DNA of 64,000 nucleotides from assembly GCF_947172395.1 (NCBI RefSeq), contig NC_069090.1:12600329-12664328 (forward strand), read 5' to 3'. The DNA comes from Bicyclus anynana. Lineage: Eukaryota > Arthropoda > Insecta > Lepidoptera > Nymphalidae. The translations under genes were made by a program, and so were the position numbers. This document shows positions 49,716-62,000 of the stretch, piece by piece; position 1 is the first letter of the stretch; each line of letters opens with the position of its first letter. The notes beneath the pieces were generated by a model that did no database searches, was not told where the DNA came from, and worked only from the letters and a program-made list of their open reading frames with translations.

Positions 49716-50437
49716 TTCTTATAATAACTAATATTAATCTATTAGTGTCGATACGAATATATTTTGACTTAGACGTAAATTGGAATTGGAAAAAATGTTA
49801 ATTAAATTATTCTTGATTAATTTATTATCATAAAGTTCCACATGCGTAATTCTTGAGTTTATGTTCGATTCTTCTCAGCAGATCTTGCCTTCCAAACCGG
49901 TGGCAAAGTCACTAGTCACTATAAAAAGACAAACCAGACGTTTCAAAAGACTATTTGAAACAAATACTTACTTTAAATATGTTTGCTGATTATATATAAT
50001 TGATACATAGCCGCTAAAAATTGGAATTTTATTGTCAAAGTAATTTTAAGTCTTGCTTTTTAATTAAAACAAATTTCCCCATGTACATTGGATTATTTTA
50101 GTATTTTAGGGCTGTGTTCAATTAGTCTTTAGGGCTTTCATTCAAATGAGTAAGTAGTTATTATACGTGCTTGCCTTTAGTGAATAAGATGCTTCTTAGT
50201 TTTCCGCGATTGGGGGTTGTGTTACATTTCCTTCTCTATGTTAATAAATTGGTTTAAAAAAAAATACTTTGTTTTATTAACCTTTTCTATGGTGATGGTT
50301 TAAATAGCTTGTGTGATGGACCTACTTATTTTATACGATCAGAAAAATTTACAGCATTACAAGTTGTGCTAACAAATAAATGATTTCTATTCTATTCAAT
50401 AGGTAAGTATGGTAATAACTATGGAGTGTGGATCATG
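49716..50437. other. Unassigned intergenic DNA
   Basis: No gene or TE ends recognised. Confidence 0.3.
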
Positions 50438-50950
50438 AATGGCTTAGCAGACTCTCAGCATTTGTCAAATGCCGAAGGTCAAGTCATCACCGGCTCATTT
50501 ACTACTAATTTCATTAAGCTATTTTAGTAGGTTACTTTCTTTCAGCCTTTGATGATGAACGTCTAGTCATCGTCGGCTCTTTTACTACTACGTTCGTTAA
50601 GTTATTTTCATAGGTTACTTTCTTTCAGCATTTGTATCATGATGTCCAGTCATCACGGGCTCTTTTACTACTAGAGTTGTAAGCCATTTTAATAGGTTAC
50701 TTTTTTCAGCCTATGATGATGAACGTCTAGTCATCACCGGCTCTTTTACTACTAATTACATTAAGTTATTTTAATATGTTACTTTCATTTAGTCTTTATT
50801 AAATGAATAATGGCCAATCATCACAGGCTCATTTACTACAAATTACGTTAAGCCATATAAATAGCTTACTTTCTTTCAGCGTACCATGAATAACGTCCAG
50901 TCATCACAGGCTCTTTGATTTACTACTAGTTTCGTTAAAATATGTTAGTA
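50438..50950. repeat. Degenerate 83-bp satellite, about six units
   Basis: The core 'catcaccggctcttttacta' recurs at 50485, 50568, 50651, 50732, 50819 and 50902. Each unit also has 'ggttactttctttcagc', a splice-acceptor-like string. Units are 10-25% diverged by eye. Not CRISPR: there are no constant repeats with unique spacers. Confidence 0.88.
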
Positions 50951-51701
50951 GATTAAAAAATCTTGTGCACTTAAATAATGTGCCAACTTTAGCAATGGAA
51001 AACTAAATGATAAAGTAAGGTTTGTTTTCTTAAAATTGTTGTAATTTATGGCTGTTTGTCAATAACACCCAGTGATAAATTATACACATTATGTGGTCGC
51101 CGTGTAAAGTTACCTTGTAATGTAAATACAAATAAGAAATGTCTATTAAAATGGCTGGACTTCAACCTAATATAACATTATCTATTTTAAACACTGTAAA
51201 TATGTAAAAGTATATACTATGAACTTAACCTCTGTAGATTTTTTCGTATGATATATGTATATTTATATTTACACATTACACACACTAACTCACAGGCTAA
51301 CTAGCCGTCAAATAAGCGTATCCTATATAATATAGGTACTCAGATAGCTAAATCGACTCCTTTATCTGTACCGTGAGGATTTTGTTTTGGATAAAATATC
51401 TTTGAGGCAATTAAAATTTTTTATACCTTTAATGTAAAATTTAAAGAGTAAAAATGTATTTATGCCAGTCTTAATAATTAGCTAGGCTGAGGTACTTTAG
51501 AATTTTATGAGAAATTGTAATAATTATAATTTCCCATAAAATTATAAGCCGTATCCATAGACCACAAACGATTTATATTTACGTAGAAACTTGTGATTTG
51601 TTATTTTAATTCCACTTTATTGTAATTAAAATAACAAATCACCATTTGAACCAGTTTTTAGTAGTCCGTATTAATTTTAAAATTAAACATTCTGACATTT
51701 G
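50951..51701. other. Unassigned AT-rich intergenic DNA with one palindrome
   Basis: No gene. 51577-51655 contains 'gtgatttgttattttaatt' mirrored by 'aattaaaataacaaatcac', a 19-bp palindrome. Confidence 0.5.
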
Positions 51702-52052
51702 TGTGATGAAAATTATACTCCGCTAGTTTCTTACAACACTTTATTCCACCTTTTACAATTACTTATTAAATAATAATATATCTACTGTTCCACTGTTTCA
51801 CCAAAACCACCTCTCAACACCACACTTCCCCGAATAATCATCTTTTTTCTCCCTTCTAACACTGCTCACGCCACCAACCCCTCCAATTCCTCGTTTTGCC
51901 GCCAAACGTTCCTATTGGTCTTACAATAAATGGCGCCTTTTGTAACAGCCAATCACATCGGACCTGTCATTTTCGTTTCACAGACTACAGATTTTATCCA
52001 CAGAATAAAAATATAGAGAACAAAGACTACTTTTTTTATAAAAATCATGACA
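51702..52052 (-). repeat. 3' LTR
   Basis: 351 bp bounded by TG...CA with short inverted ends (tgtgatga / tcatgaca). Contains a U3-like CT-rich stretch and 'ttggtcttacaataaatggc' and 'aacagccaatcacat' (CCAAT-like) blocks. A small apparent ORF here is not a gene. Confidence 0.95.
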
Positions 52053-52878
52053 TTCGGCCATCCGCCTTTGTGCAACCTCCCGGTGCACAAAATAGGTAGA
52101 AACTATTATTAATCTGTGAAACGTAATAATTACGAGAATGCGAATCATAGAACATGTATTAAGCTAATTGCTATTACTTGAAATCCTACATATATAATTT
52201 TACTTAATTAATAACGGTACAGCAGCGTAATACACAATGAATATGTTATCTATACCTATACTAAATGTTATCTTGCAAAAAAAACAACTATATCGTAGTA
52301 CATCCATTAAACACTAATTAACATAATTAAAACCTGATAAATCATGACATTCGTAAAATAGAATACATTTTTTTTTACATTTAAATCCTACTCATTTACT
52401 TAAATTTGTTATAAAATAATTCCTGCCTAAAACAATTACGTAACAGATAAATTAAATCACCTACCTCAAACACTGAATAAAATAAATTTTTATTAGCGAA
52501 ATTTAGGAAACCAAAGCCTCTCCTAAATGTTCTATGTCAACATGGTTAATCTTACATATTTGATACTGGGCATCACATGGAACCACAAGACATAACCAAA
52601 ATTCATTTACCTTTATAAACATTTTTTTTTCATTTCCGGTTTTTTAAAATATTTACAATTCGATTTTAATCCGGGTCTAATGATTGCAAACATTAAAGCC
52701 AATTCTCCAATTATATATATATATACAGTCAAAGAGGATTCAACATCTACACTGGTCAACTTAGAGTTCCGACTTATTATCTGTATTTTATCTCAATATT
52801 GAATTTGCTTATCTGAAGCCACCATCTATCAATTCGTGGCACAAGGTCACGTTTTGTCAAAGTTGTACGTAAGGCGTG
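52053..52878. other. Untranslated interior between gag and 3' LTR
   Basis: 826 bp where pol would be expected; AT-rich, no frame. A weak polypurine-like tract (aaaggcggatgg on the minus strand) lies next to the LTR at about 52058-52070. Confidence 0.7.
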
Positions 52879-53896
52879 TCAGTCAGTCACTACTTTAATA
52901 TTGCTACTTTGGCGAGGAAAAGGTAACAATTGACATGTGATGGAATCGTGACCAACCCTCGAACATTTTTGGCAATTTATTAGAGGTTTAGGACAATTAC
53001 GGAACGAATGACCCCTAGTACGGCAATTAAAGCATAAAATGACATTATTACCATCATGAGAGGTTAAATTAGCTTGACGATTAGACTGGGTTCCTTCATT
53101 ACGCATTTTAACAAATGCAGTCGTTTCATTATTAAGTTGCTGAGAATTTAGGAAAAACAGTAAATCCTCAGGTTCCTTACAACTTAATGCTTGCGCACCG
53201 TTTCGAATTGTTTTGTCAAAAATACCATGAATAATACAATCTACTGCCTTTTTACCGCCGATATCGCAGCGATTTAAAAGAGCTAATTTTTCATAAAAGT
53301 AGATTTTTAAACTTTCGTTAACTTTGTGAAGTGCGTGCAAGCATTTCCTCTAAAAGCCGACCGTAATTTTGTTCAACTGGAAAAGCTTTGCGAAGCTTTT
53401 CTTGCCACTCATCCCAACTATAATTGACAGAAGGCAAAGCATCAAACCATTTTTTTGCAAGACCTACCAGTTTTTGGAGTGCAAAATGTACGGTTTGCTT
53501 TTGGTTCCAATCATAAATATTAGCACATTCATTAACCTTTTTTATCCATCTATCTACACTTTGCAATCTACTACATGGGTCGAAATCTGGAATTACATTA
53601 ACGTGATTGTTCTGTAAAATTCTGTCCTTATTGGAGCTGTTCTGCATGGTCATAATAAATTTGAGTACCTCGTCTGTCGTAAAATGGGATGCCAATGTTG
53701 GGCGCTGCTCCGGCTGCAATGCCGATGGGCCCGGTGACTCTACAGGCCCTGACATCTCGGGTGGGATTCCTGACTCGCTTGGCTGGACCTCATCGATGAC
53801 CCATTGCGCCTGCGGGAATTCTTTACGCCCTTTGCAAGCACGCTTTCCTTTGCGTTTGGTCCTGCACCGTACTATCGCATGACCGGTGCCTTCCAT
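52879..53896 (-). pseudogene. gag-like protein with two CCHC zinc knuckles, one frameshift
   Basis: Two overlapping minus-strand frames (53318-53944 and 52879-53340). The likely start is the Met at 53896 (MEGTGHAIV), after an AT-rich run read as LVFVFVFIE from an upstream Met. The N-terminal part is basic and proline-rich. A capsid-like helical region follows (VDRWIKKVNECANIYDW, then HFALQKLVGLAKKWFD and WQEKLRKAF), typical of Ty3/gypsy-type Gag. A 1-nt frameshift near 53325-53340 separates it from VNESLKIYFYEKLALL. The second frame ends in knuckles C-x2-C-x4-H-x4-C at its residues 103-116 and 123-136. The frameshift could be a mutation, a lineage feature or a sequencing error. Confidence 0.88.
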
Positions 53897-54324
53897 GTTC
53901 TCGATAAAAACAAAAACAAAAACCAATGTTAATAGAGCGCACAATTTTTAATTTGTGGCGCGGAGACAATGAAGTATCTAAAATTGACATCTACTTGTTT
54001 ACTTATAATATTTTTATTATATATATGTTTGTATTAAAGTTATCTAAACGAATCAGCGTAACTAATCGCAGTAAAGTAAAAATTCTAAGTAAAAATTCTT
54101 TTTTTTTTTTGCTTTGAAATTCACTAATTATACAGATACATAATTTCCTTGTAACCAATACCTAAAAGTCCTGTCAAATTCATTAGTGTACCGATTTGAT
54201 ACAGCATTACGCATTTAATATATAATAAAATAACTAATCATGGTTCACATAACCACAAAACACAACAACACAACACTGCATCAATAATTATGGTACACAT
54301 GACCACAGTTTTTGTCACCTTTAT

Positions 54325-54965
54325 TGCACAATAAACGTGGCGTCACCTAAAAAAAGCTCATCTGCAGCATACATAACTGCGTTATTAAACGTGGCTTCAC
54401 CTAACTAAAGCTTATCCGCAGCACACATAACTGCGTTATTAAACTTGGCTTCACTTAACCAAAGCTTATCCGCAGCACACATAACTGCGTTATTAAACTT
54501 GGCTTCACTTAACCAAAGCTTATCCGCAGCACACATAACTGCATTATTAAACGTGGTTCACTTATCCGCAGCACACATAACTGCATTTTTAAACGTGATT
54601 CACCTAACAAAACTTATCCGCAGCACACATAACTGCATTATTAAACGTTGTTCACTTATCCGCAGCACACATAACTGCATTATTAAATGTTGTTCACTTA
54701 TCCGCAGCACACATAACTGCATTATTAAACGTTGTTCACTTATCCGCAGCACACATAACTGCATTATCAAACGTTCACTTATCCGCAGCACACATAACTG
54801 CATTATTAAACGTTCAGTTATCCGCAGCACACATAACTGCATTTTTAAACGTGATTCACCTGATCAAAACTTATCCGCAGCACACATAACTGCATTATTA
54901 AACGTTGTTCACGTAACCAAAACTTATACGCAGCACACATAACTGCATTATTAAACGTGGCTTAC
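54325..54965 (-). repeat. Leader minisatellite of the LTR element, ~13 units
   Basis: Units of about 42-60 bp sharing 'cttatccgcagcacacataa' and 'ctgcattattaaacgt'. The first few are longer (~60 bp, with 'ggcttcacttaaccaaag'), later ones ~42-46 bp. Both strands carry long spurious frames. Lies in the transcribed leader between the 5' LTR and gag. Confidence 0.93.
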
Positions 54966-55560
54966 ATAGCCATTGAAACTAAATCTTAATAATATGAGTG
55001 ACTAGGTATAGACTTCGTTAAAATGGAAACTTGATTATATTTTTACACAGTCTCTAAAGATTACTAACAGCAAACGTCAACTCAACCATTTAAGTACGTC
55101 TTATGATTACGGTTCTTAATTAAAAATTATTAAATCAATTTATTGGAAAGTAGTTTACCAAATGAAATTTTTCTATAATATTGGTTAATTGAGGGTAGGT
55201 ACGGTATCAACCTAGAGTTAATAACTAATAAAGTCGTACAAATAAACGTGAATCAAAATCTTGATAATTAATAAAAGCGATAACTTCGTCGAAACAATTG
55301 TTGGCAACAATTGTCTAAATTGATAATTTGCGGGTAGCAATTAATATTATTCCCATCTATAATTAATAAAACTAAACTGGCTGTATGTTATCATAGATTA
55401 TCCCAATTTGGCTAGAACTAATAAAAAAAATTAATTTAATGCCGTTATAACTGTTTCATTGCCAAAGCTAGGCATTTTCACACTATAAGCCATTTGCCCA
55501 TTATACCTAGCTAATGATCAAGAAATGGATTACGTACCTTCAATTGTGGGCCTGCGTGGA

Positions 55561-55579
55561 TTACGTGTCACTTCTGAAT
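55561..55579 (-). promoter_or_regulatory. Putative primer-binding site next to 5' LTR
   Basis: Minus strand immediately after the LTR reads 'attcagaagtgacacg'. TCAGAAGTG matches the 3' part of insect tRNA-Leu as used by some gypsy-type elements, but the match is only about 9 nt. Confidence 0.4.
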
Positions 55580-55930
55580 TGTGATGAAAATTATACTCCG
55601 CTAGTTTCTTACAACACTTTATTCCACCTTTTACAATTACTTATTAAATAATAATATATCTACTGTTCCACTGTTTCACCAAAACCACCTCTCAACACCA
55701 CACTTCCCCGAATAATCATCTTTTTTCTCCCTTCTAACACTGCTCACGCCACCAACCCCTCCAATTCCTCGTTTTGCCGCCAAACGTTCCTATTGGTCTT
55801 ACAATAAATGGCGCCTTTTGTAACAGCCAATCACATCGGACCTGTCATTTTCGTTTCACAGACTACAGATTTTATCCACAGAATAAAAATATAGAGAACA
55901 AAGACTACTTTTTTTATAAAAATCATGACA
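55580..55930 (-). repeat. 5' LTR
   Basis: Same 351-bp sequence as 51702-52052, no difference found by eye. In minus orientation this is the promoter-bearing LTR. Confidence 0.95.
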
Positions 55931-56041
55931 TTTGTATGTAGTAGTTAAAATAAAAATAATAAAAAATTTAAAAACCCCTCGAAGGTCATGTAATTAACTA
56001 GAACAACGACCTATAATTCAGAAATTATTTCCATCATAAAA

Positions 56042-56385
56042 AAGAACCGCGATATCTTTTCATCCGAAATTCCTCAGTGCCTGAAGGCAAAAGTCTTCGA
56101 ACATTGCGTGTTGCCAGTGATGACCTATGGTTCCGAGACTTGGTCGCTAACTATGGGCCTCATAAGAAAACTCAGTGAAACAGTGGGGGATGGAACGAGC
56201 TATGCTAGGAGTATCTCAGCGTGATCGAATCAGAAATGAGGAGATCCCACCAGGTGGACTGACGACATCAAGCGAGTCGCAGGTATTCGCTGGATGCAGA
56301 TGGCTCAGTATCGTGATATATGGAAGTTCCTACAAAAGGCCTATGTCCTGCAGTGGACGTCCATCGGCTGACATGATGATGAAAA
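56042..56385 (+). pseudogene. RTE-like LINE 3' end with internal deletion
   Basis: 'cgcgatatcttttcatccga ... gtgttgccagtgatgaccta ... gatcgaatcagaaatgagga', then jumps to 'ccaccaggtggactgacgac', losing ~170 bp compared with the 33-kb copy. Confidence 0.87.
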
Positions 56386-56404
56386 GAAAAGTTTGAATGG
56401 TGAC

Positions 56405-56755
56405 GCAGCGTGTTAGCGGGATCAAAGAAAATTATTTACTTACTAGCTTTCAAATCGCATCTTTTTCCATCAGACGCACACAGACAGACATTGTCGTCAA
56501 ACTTATAACACCCCTGTTTTTGTTGCGTCGTCGGTTAAAAATGCCTTACAACAATTTAGAAAAGTGCTGATACTCACACTACAGGACCGATATAGCGAAG
56601 AACCAGCGCCAGGAAACTGGCTTACAAATGAAACAAACCACATTGAAATCGGTCCATCCGTTTGAGTACTACGATGCCACAGACAGACATCAACTTACTT
56701 AAACTTATAACACCCCTCTTTTTGCTTCGGGAGTTAAAAAGGCCATGTTTTACAG
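56405..56755. repeat. Interspersed repeat with duplicated 'aacttataacacccct'
   Basis: 'cagacagacattgtcgtcaa / acttataacacccctgtttt' and again at 56690-56740 ('acttataacacccctctttt'). TE-derived, class unknown. Confidence 0.5.
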
Positions 56756-57039
56756 TGAACTTCCATCCTGATGATGATGAACGTTAGTTTTGAAAAAAAT
56801 CAAAGGGTGACGAAATTTTTCTTCGTTTTTTTTTATATTGTAAACAATATTATTTTTGTTAAATTTTATAATATAAGTAGAACATAGTGCATGTAAAACA
56901 GTTCACGATTGACCGATTTTTTTATGGTAATGCTACCTACGCACATTAAAAAATTCCTCCACCTGGTGACGTCATTGTCTACAAGTTATATTTCCAGGTA
57001 TTTCTTATAGGTGTTGTTATTGTAGAGAATGTTGATATA

Positions 57040-57460
57040 AAAGCCTCAATAGTTCAACGGTGAAGGTGCCGGACTCATCACCGAAAGGTTCGACCGGTTG
57101 GAATATTGGTCGTATTCAAAATGTATGGCAAATATTCTTAATTAAAAAACCGGACAAGTGCGAGTTAAACTCGCGTGGCGAGGGTATTCCGAACGATGTA
57201 ATCTATAGGCAATTGTAATTATAAAATATTAGCCATTAGGGCTCATATAGAATTCCTAAATAGCAATTGGAATTGTAATACATATAAAGGGTAAACCTAA
57301 TCTAGTACCGTTTGAGTATACTTAACTTTGGCACAACTGAATTTACGTTAACACTGTGATTTGTTAATTTTCTTTACAAGCATTAGTAGACTTTATAAAA
57401 ATCGATCAAGCCGTTTCAGAGGAGTATGGCAACTAACACTGGCACGAGAATTTTCTATAA
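57040..57460. repeat. tRNA-like head plus 'accggacaagtgcgagttaa' repeat
   Basis: 57045-57100 has an A-box/B-box-like pair (tagttcaacggtgaaggtgc, aaggttcgacc). From 57150 on, 'ccggacaagtgcgagttaaa' and 'cgagggtattccgaac' form another interspersed repeat. No complete unit. Confidence 0.45.
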
Positions 57461-58930
57461 AAGATTTAAAATTGTAATCAGACACTTTTATTTATGTATA
57501 TGACGGAAAAAAATTAACTAACTGCGTGTATATAAGTTGGGTGTAGCTTATGGTTTATTGCAATTATTTTTGTAAGTAGGTACAATATAAATACATACTT
57601 TATTTATTTTTTTACTTTATATATTTTAGTAAGTAGGTATATTTTGTTTATTTTGCAGGAAAGAAAAAATGGAAGCTTGACCTGTGAATTTTGACCACGG
57701 ATACAATAGTGTGTTGTAATAAGTAGATTTTACGGGAAACAAAAATGGATAGAGTCACTTTTCGATAAAGAATGTCATTCCACATTTTTTAGATTTCGAA
57801 GCATTAACAGTTGTAGAAAGAGAATTGTATAACTTGGCTACAGACCCAAGACTTTAAGGAAAGGGGACATGGATGGAACTTATCAGACCCACCCCCCGTG
57901 AACCCAGGCGGGGGTATGCACCACCAATTTAATTCGGTTGAGATTTTTACTAATAATTTCTTGGTTTAAAGGAAAACTCAATATTTTATAGACCAACCCA
58001 AGACCAAATCAAAATCAAATTCAAATCCACGACCTCGTGATCGGAAGCCACAAAGACTGTTAATTTTCTAAATGAAAAAAAAAACTTATTTATTTAACGT
58101 AGGTATAGGTATTACATATTACTTTATTTTTAACCGACTTCCAAAAGGAAGGAGGTTCTACGTTCGGCTGTATGTATGTTTTTTCTACAACACGTCGAAA
58201 CTTGACTGTATAACTATAGGATAACAAAGGGAAAATTTGTGAATTTTCTTTGGAATTCTGCTCTTTTTATTTACTTATCTTCTAATAAAAGTACAAATAA
58301 CAAATAAAGAGGAATAAATGTTTGTTTGATTGTTTTTTTTTTTCTTTTTTAACCATTCGTCTAAAGGGAACGAAATTGCTTTACCCGTCTAAGCTCCTAC
58401 CATAGGTAAGTGGTGGCTAATCATGTAGTTTGAACTGTGGTGACTATACGTAGCAGGTTTCCATCCAGACTCTCAACCATTCAAGAGAGAGACAAATATT
58501 ATCTTAGCAGTGGATTGACCGTGTGGGTGCTGGGTCCATAGTATGGTAGAGTAAATAACTCTAAATAGAGCCCGGGATTTTTACCAATGGTGATCCTAAT
58601 TTGGAGATAGATGAAATTTTCAATCTGTTACCATCAAAGTCGAGACGCGTTTACTTAAATACTTACCTACGAAAAATTTAATAAGTGGAGAAAACAACAT
58701 CGAATGGATTCACTTACGAAAGGAGTTTTTTAAACTATTATCTCCCACGTTTACCTCACATACTCATTACTCATCTTCACAGTAGTCGGAAATTATGTTA
58801 CCGGGTAAAAACATCTCTCTTAATATCCATTGTAGACTTTGTACATTTAATTTTCAATTACAATAAATCATTGAATATTATACTTAACTATTTTATTTTC
58901 TAGCAATCGTAGTGAAAAGCAAAGTGTAAC
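57461..58930. other. Intergenic DNA with one recognised repeat
   Basis: 58136-58190 repeats the 13.4-kb family (taaccgacttccaaaaggaa, gttctacgttcggctgtatg). Near 58010, 'caaattcaaatccacgacct' looks like a minus-strand SINE B-box region. No supported gene. Confidence 0.5.
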
Positions 58931-59020
58931 ACGTGGGGCTAAACCCATTATAAACTCGTTTTCTATTTAGCCTAAAAATACCTCGTATATAATGGGTCTT
59001 TTTAGCCCCTTGTATAACAA
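58931..59020. repeat. Foldback element of the 'caaggggctaaaaag' family
   Basis: Arms 'acgtggggctaaacccatta' and 'taatgggtctttttagcccc' around an AT-rich centre of about 40 bp. It lies about 45 bp upstream of the Dong/R4-like element. The right arm is the same sequence as 3586-3608. Confidence 0.82.
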
Positions 59021-59065
59021 TCTACTATTTATACTATAATAGTAGTAGCAATAATAATATATATA

Positions 59066-62000
59066 ATGACACCTGCCACCCGTCGGGAATGACATGTTTT
59101 TTTCCACTCAACTAAATATAATTTTAATAATTTAAAGAAATACAATAAATAATTCAAATAAAATAGAAATTATCATCAATATAACAAGTGAATAATACAA
59201 TGAACCCAAATAAGATAAAACATGCGACGTGGAGGCGGCAGAACGAGCGCACAAATCAAGAACTATGAATCGTCGTCATCATCGCCGTCGTCGCCGGAGG
59301 AATTTAAAACCCCGCCAACATCTGCGGGGGATGTGACACCCACTCCGGTTCGGAGGACTCATCGGGGTGTCACCACACGGCGGCGGCAACAACAACAGCA
59401 ACAATACCAGCAGCAGAGTGACGACGATATACTACCGGAGAGCTTGGGGCAAGTGGAGCTGCGGGCTCCAGTGAGTGCTCCCGCTACCGGTGGTATAGTG
59501 CGCCGCATGAGATGGTCTCGTCCACTCAATGAGAGCGTCATGCGTGCGTACTATGGGGCAACAGAGGGGGGAACTAACCTTACTGCGTACCGGTCAAGGA
59601 TGTTGTCTATGTTTCAGACTCTTGAGCCAACAGTGATCGTGACTGCGCAGCGACTATCGGATCAGGTGCGAGCAATCCAGCGACGTCATCTGCTGGATGA
59701 AGCTAACCTTGAACGACTGCGCTCTACTTCAGTACAAATCGATACCATCCGTAGCTTACCTCAGCAAACATTGCAAACCAACATCCCAGAGGTGCTACAG
59801 GATGGTATCGATATGCAAGTAAGTAGCCAGAATTATGAGCAATTGAGGAGAACTTTGGAGGATTCTATTATGACATATAGGTACATGCCTCTTAATTTAA
59901 GACCAAAATTGCCTCGTTTGCCTGTACATAGACGAAATATGGCGTTAGTGGGGGTTCTAGATCAGATTTTAGGTGAATATCTCGTAACATCTGAGGACCT
60001 AAGTGATACGCATTCGATTCTATTCTGTGGAGCCGTTGCGGCGTGTCGTATTGCGGGTGTCAAATTCCCTGAACCACGCACGGCTCCGCAGAGGACGGGT
60101 CAAGCACCAGCTTGGCGGACCAGAATCGAAAGGCGTATCACACTGACTAGAACTCTCATAGCTAAGCTAATCTGCTTCAAGGAGGGCAACAATCGTCCTA
60201 GAGTTATGCGATTTGTGACTCAGGCTTTTGCTGGGACTGACACACGTCCGTTCCAGTACTTGGCTTGTGTCACCGAACGCATTGACTTCTTAAAGCAGAA
60301 AGTCTATGCATGGGCACAACGCATTAGGCGTTATAAAGAGCGTATTGGCCGGTATAATCAGAATAGGATCTTCCAAAGTGACCAACGGAAAGTGTACAGG
60401 AACTGGGAACGATCCAGTGTCTGTGTGACAGATGGGGAACCTCCGACTTCTGATGCTATGTCAGATTTCTGGCGTAGCATCTGGTCGGCCCCCGTAGGCC
60501 ACACTGAAGGCGATTGGATGAGTACTGTCAAGGAAGAGTGTGCAATGGTGGAAAAAATGATTCCGATATCCATTACTACAGAAAATGTAAGTTGTGCAAT
60601 TCGTCCGGCGTCAAACTGGAAATGCCCAGGACCGGACGGATTGCACAACTTCTGGTTAAAATGGTTTCGTAGCGCCCATTCTATCTTGGCAGTGCAATTT
60701 CAAAATGCCATTGACACTGGATCGCTACCGGCATTTTTAACAACTGGTGTCACGTTCCTGCTACACAAATCCGGAAGTACCACAGACCCCAAAAACTACC
60801 GACCGATAACATGCTTACCCACCATCTATAAGCTCCTTACATCCATTCTGTCATCAAAATTAACGATGCATATAAATGCAAATCATATTTTGGCCCCAAC
60901 ACAGAATGGATGTAAGGCCCGGTCTCGTGGTACAAAGGAACTTCTCCTCATAGACACTGCTATTTGCCAACAGGTTCGGCGAAACAGAAAAAATCTCACG
61001 GCTGCTTGGATAGACTACAAGAAGGCCTATGATTCGGTGCCTCATTCATGGCTCATGGAGGTCATGCGGTTGTACAAGGTCGATACAACACTATGCTCTT
61101 TTCTTGAGTCATGTATGGGACAGTGGATGACAGTTCTTCGTCACCCAGGCGCTTCTGAGTGTTCTGAATCGAATGAACTGATAGGGATTAGGCGAGGTAT
61201 TTTCCAGGGCGATAGTTTGAGCCCTTTATGGTTTTGTCTAGCCCTTAATCCTCTCAGTACTTTACTGCGGGATTCAGGGCTAGGCTTTCGCCTTCGCAGG
61301 GGTGGTGAGCTCATATCTCACTTGCTTTACATGGATGACCTCAAGCTGTATGCATCAAAGCGTACAGACCTAGTGTCATTGCTGAAGATTACTCAAACCT
61401 TTAGCAATGACATAAGGATGGAATTTGGTGTAGACAAGTGTGCGGTCATCAATGTAGAGCGAGGAAGGATAGTGAGCTCCGAGAATATAGTTATTTCAGA
61501 AACTGTCATTCTCAGATCACTCCTTGAAGGCGAGACCTATAAATACCTTGGAATGACAGAAGCACTTTGTATTGAGGCAGGGAATATGAAACAGGTAGTG
61601 AAGGAACGCTTCTTTGGCCGCCTGAAAAAAGTCCTAAAAAGTCTTTTATCAGGCGGTAACAAGGTGCGTGCCTTTAATAGCTGGGTCATGCCCTTACTCA
61701 TATACACTTTTGGCATTCTAAAGTGGACTCAAACCGAACTGGATTCCCTGGACTATAAAGTCCGCAAACTGCTGACGTCATACCGGATGCATCACCCCCG
61801 TTCATCTGTAATGAGATTGTACCTCCCACGCAAGTGTGGAGGACGTGGCTTCTTAAACGCCAGGAACCTCCATAATCGTGAGGTGTGCAATCTCAGAGAT
61901 CATTTTCTCAAGATGAATGTGAGTATGTATCAGGATGTCGTTGCAGTGGATAAGGGACTTACCCCGCTATCCCTAGGCAAAGAGAACTGGCGCAAGCCTA

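Larger units (their letters stand above)
51702..55930 (-). mobile_element. Gag-only LTR retrotransposon (Ty3/gypsy-like, non-autonomous), 4-bp TSD
   Basis: Two 351-bp LTRs that I read as identical bracket 3.5 kb. The TSD is TTTG on both sides. In minus orientation the order is 5' LTR, putative PBS, a 1.6-kb leader with a minisatellite, gag, 0.83 kb without ORF, 3' LTR. No protease, RT, RNase H, integrase or env frame exists anywhere inside, so it must rely on another element's enzymes. Identical LTRs imply very recent insertion. The layout resembles the TR-GAG class described in plants. Confidence 0.92.

Noticed and set aside
50438..50950. CRISPR-like array
   Set aside because: The 83-bp units drift throughout with no constant repeat/variable spacer pattern. 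The 47-bp array at 31.8 kb has no spacers at all. The genome is also eukaryotic.
51896..52099. 67-codon frame in the 3' LTR
   Set aside because: Lies within LTR sequence and is not conserved beyond the LTR boundary.
54445..54942. 165-codon frame of repeated 'IRSTHNCIIKR'-like blocks, and its minus-strand partner
   Set aside because: Both are readings of the leader minisatellite of the LTR element; the unit is non-coding and frames change when unit length changes.
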